Below are positions 6,742 through 7,969 of a stretch of DNA of 7,969 nt, in pieces. Position 1 is the first letter of the stretch. Each line of letters begins with the position of its first letter. Origin of the DNA: Bacteroidales bacterium (GTDB taxonomy: Bacteria > Bacteroidota > Bacteroidia > Bacteroidales > WCHB1-69); contig DUOL01000212.1 of NCBI GenBank assembly GCA_012838875.1, positions 1 through 7,969 on the forward strand, read 5' to 3'. Made by a program: the position numbers and the translations under genes. Under the pieces are notes generated by a model, which saw only the letters and a list, made by a program, of their open reading frames with translations, did not search any database and had not been told where the DNA came from.

Positions 6742-7581
6742 TTATTTCTTTAAAAATATATTATCGATTAATCGAACTTCGCCTAAATAAAGTGCTACAC
6801 AACATATAACTTTCTCAGCATCATCAAAATTCGTAATCGGTTGCAAAGTTTTAGCATTTACAATTTCCAAATACTCTAACTTAAACTCTTTTATTTTCTC
6901 AATTTCACTAATTGCATACTGTTTTAATTCAGAAACCGAAAGAGTCGTTTTAGGGGGTAAAGATAGTAAAATTTGGTAAATGCAGGGGGCTATTTTATAC
7001 TCTTCCGGAGATAATCTCGCATTGCGTGAACTGATAGCTAATCCGCCGGGTTCTCTCACGGTGGGACAAGCAACAATTTGAACAGGGAGATTAAATTGGC
7101 GTACCAATTCACGAATAATCACTAATTGTTGATAATCTTTCTCGCCGAAATAGGCTTTTTCGGGTTTAATCCAGTCGAATAGACGTTTTACGATGGTAGC
7201 AACGCCATTAAAATGTCCGGGACGATATTTCCCTTCAAGTACACTCTCTAACTTGCCAAAATCGAACTTCTCCGTAGGTGCGGAAGGAAAAACCTCCTCT
7301 TCTGACGGGAGAAAAAGAATATCCACTAAATCTTCGATATAGTTAATATCTTTCTCCACATTTCGCGGATATTTTTCTAAGTCTTGTTTATTATTGAATT
7401 GAATCGGATTTACAAAAATTGAACAAACAAGAACATTATTCTCGCTTTTAGCTTTTTCCAGCAGAGAGAGATGTCCTGCGTGCAAAGCGCCCATTGTCGG
7501 GACAAATCCTACAATTTTCCCGCTACTTTTCACTCTAAAGAGCACATCTTTTAATTCATCAACCGTTTTTATTATCAACAT
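6742..7581 (-). CDS. panC: Pantothenate synthetase (pantoate-beta-alanine ligase)
   Basis: PanC joins pantoate to beta-alanine through a pantoyl-adenylate, using ATP, in the cytoplasm. The 279 residues match the family length. The nucleotide-binding HIGH-like motif is MGALHAGHLSL (30-40, His34 and His37), followed by FVNPIQFN (56-63). GKYRPGHFNGVATIV (117-131) is the pantoate and beta-alanine pocket, GEKDYQQL (146-153) contacts ATP, and REPGGLAISSRN (176-187) carries the KMSKS-like loop. The ATG at 7581 gives the normal N-terminus (MLIIKTVDELKD). panC is first in the operon with panD, and a TAnnTTTG promoter box lies about 95 bases upstream. The downstream genes are co-directional with almost no spacing. 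All key motifs are intact. Confidence 0.97.
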   Translation of the reverse strand: MLIIKTVDELKDVLFRVKSSGKIVGFVPTMGALHAGHLSLLEKAKSENNVLVCSIFVNPIQFNNKQDLEKYPRNVEKDINYIEDLVDILFLPSEEEVFPSAPTEKFDFGKLESVLEGKYRPGHFNGVATIVKRLFDWIKPEKAYFGEKDYQQLVIIRELVRQFNLPVQIVACPTVREPGGLAISSRNARLSPEEYKIAPCIYQILLSLPPKTTLSVSELKQYAISEIEKIKEFKLEYLEIVNAKTLQPITNFDDAEKVICCVALYLGEVRLIDNIFLKK

Positions 7582-7808
7582 TCCGCATTAGTAAATTTAA
7601 GTTATAAAATATAAACATTTGATTCATAAGACATTAAAAGTGGGAAAAATCATATTTCTCACATTTTTTTTCGGGGCAAAGATACAAAATAAATCATCAT
7701 TTTTAAACATTATTACCCGACAAAAAGTAAGCGAATTTGAAATGGAGTTACGCACCAATTTTAGAAAATTGAAAACGTATAGCTCTTCTCTTTCTGCTTC
7801 CAAATCTT
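7582..7808. other. AT-rich leader and upstream region of the panC operon
   Basis: This is non-coding AT-rich DNA between panC and the right-hand repeat, holding the panC promoter box. A plus-strand frame is open from 7619 to 7915, but it crosses the promoter and ends inside the palindromic repeat. It shows no recognisable domain, so I do not call it a gene. No divergent gene is visible upstream of panC. Confidence 0.5.
7677..7684 (-). promoter_or_regulatory. -7 box for the panC-panD-gpmA-kinase operon
   Basis: On the minus strand this reads TATCTTTG followed by CCCCG, a very typical Bacteroidetes -7 element (TAnnTTTG). Transcription would start near 7669, giving a leader of about 88 bases before the panC ATG. 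No TTG was found at the normal -33 distance, but an AT-rich upstream stretch is present. It is the best promoter candidate in the window. Confidence 0.65.
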
Positions 7809-7859
7809 CGCCTAAGTTGCTTTATATGAACCACTTGGGTTGCGTGAGGCGCTTAGGTG
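7809..7859. repeat. Nested hairpin upstream of the right repeat
   Basis: Bases 7809-7816 (CGCCTAAG) pair with 7852-7859 (CTTAGGTG) over eight positions, including one G-T. Inside, AACC (7829-7832) pairs with GGTT (7838-7841) around a five-base loop. This structure sits just before the repeat hairpins, with only four bases before the next stem, and probably belongs to the same GC-rich element. It does not fit a tRNA cloverleaf. Confidence 0.45.
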
Positions 7860-7863
7860 GAAA

Positions 7864-7955
7864 GCCCGCAAGGGCGGAAGCCGTTGGGGACGCGGCGGCA
7901 AAAAAGCGACTTTAGAAGCTCTTTTTGCCGCCTTGCGACCCCACGGCTTGTGCCC
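7864..7955. repeat. Long imperfect palindrome with GNRA-capped hairpin
   Basis: GCCC-GCAA-GGGC at 7864-7875 is a perfect hairpin with a GNRA tetraloop. It shares its GGGC with a much longer alternative fold. In that fold 7872-7907 pairs with 7918-7955 around the loop 7908-7917, with two mismatches, a few bulges and an A/T-rich inner stem (AAAAA with TTTTT). The two structures compete for 7872-7875. The long hairpin could end transcription in either direction because of its A and T runs, or act as a REP-like extragenic element. Confidence 0.75.
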
Positions 7956-7969
7956 GCGGACTTGGAACC
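7900..7969. repeat. Right copy of the GC-rich palindromic repeat, cut by window end
   Basis: This matches bases 1-70 at 67 of 70 positions in direct orientation, without gaps. It covers the loop and second arm of the long hairpin plus a short GC-rich tail ending ACTTGGAACC. In the left copy the sequence continues with GAAGACCGAC, but here the window stops, so the true repeat is probably longer than 70 bases. Together the copies bracket all eight genes. Confidence 0.85.

Noticed and set aside
7559..7588. Nine-codon minus-strand upstream ORF (ATG at 7588, TGA at 7559) overlapping the panC start in another frame
   Set aside because: Such a short frame is expected by chance in this sequence; it contains no run of codons suggesting attenuation.
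7809..7859. Nested stem resembling part of a tRNA
   Set aside because: No acceptor stem of seven pairs, no T-loop GTTCGA-type sequence, and no cloverleaf could be built.
7619..7915. Plus-strand open frame of 98 residues upstream of panC
   Set aside because: It crosses the panC promoter box, ends inside the palindromic repeat, has no recognisable domain, and its C-terminal half (KPARAEAVGDAAAKK) simply reads through repeat DNA.

Overview
This 7,969-base window reads as a piece of a Bacteroidetes chromosome, most likely Bacteroidales. The grounds are a parA-parB-DUF5683 cluster, a DUF3276 (PUR-fold) protein, TAnnTTTG-type promoter -7 boxes, no clear Shine-Dalgarno sequences, and AT-rich spacers. 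No genus can be named from what is visible. All eight genes that can be supported lie on the minus strand, so transcription runs right to left.

Right to left: a GC-rich, hairpin-forming repeat (about 7809-7969) is followed by an AT-rich leader with a good -7 box (7677-7684). Next comes a tight four-gene block: panC, panD, gpmA and a fructosamine-kinase-family gene. Gaps are 5 and 6 bases, and then there is a 26-base overlap. A 460-base AT-rich spacer (4320-4779) precedes a KamA-family radical SAM aminomutase gene, which ends at a likely intrinsic terminator (2965-2983). A second block follows: a DUF3276 PUR-family gene, parA, parB and a DUF5683 membrane protein. In it, the PUR stop and the parA start share one base. 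The left end (1-109) is again GC-rich and carries a second copy of the same repeat.

The right block joins two steps of pantothenate/CoA synthesis (beta-alanine formation and its ligation to pantoate) to a glycolytic mutase and a protein-deglycation kinase. The left block is chromosome segregation machinery (ParA ATPase and ParB CTPase clamp) with a small nucleic-acid-binding protein ahead of it and an envelope protein behind it. The KamA-like enzyme stands alone and lacks the residues that classical lysine 2,3-aminomutase uses to hold the lysine side chain.

The least explained feature is the repeat. Bases 1-70 and 7900-7969 match at 67 of 70 positions in the same orientation. The right copy folds into an 84-base imperfect hairpin preceded by two smaller hairpins. 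Both window ends lie inside this element, which suggests a contig broken at a dispersed palindromic repeat. No phage, transposase, CRISPR, tRNA or rRNA gene was seen, and no convincing new multi-gene system. The remaining genes are mostly housekeeping.
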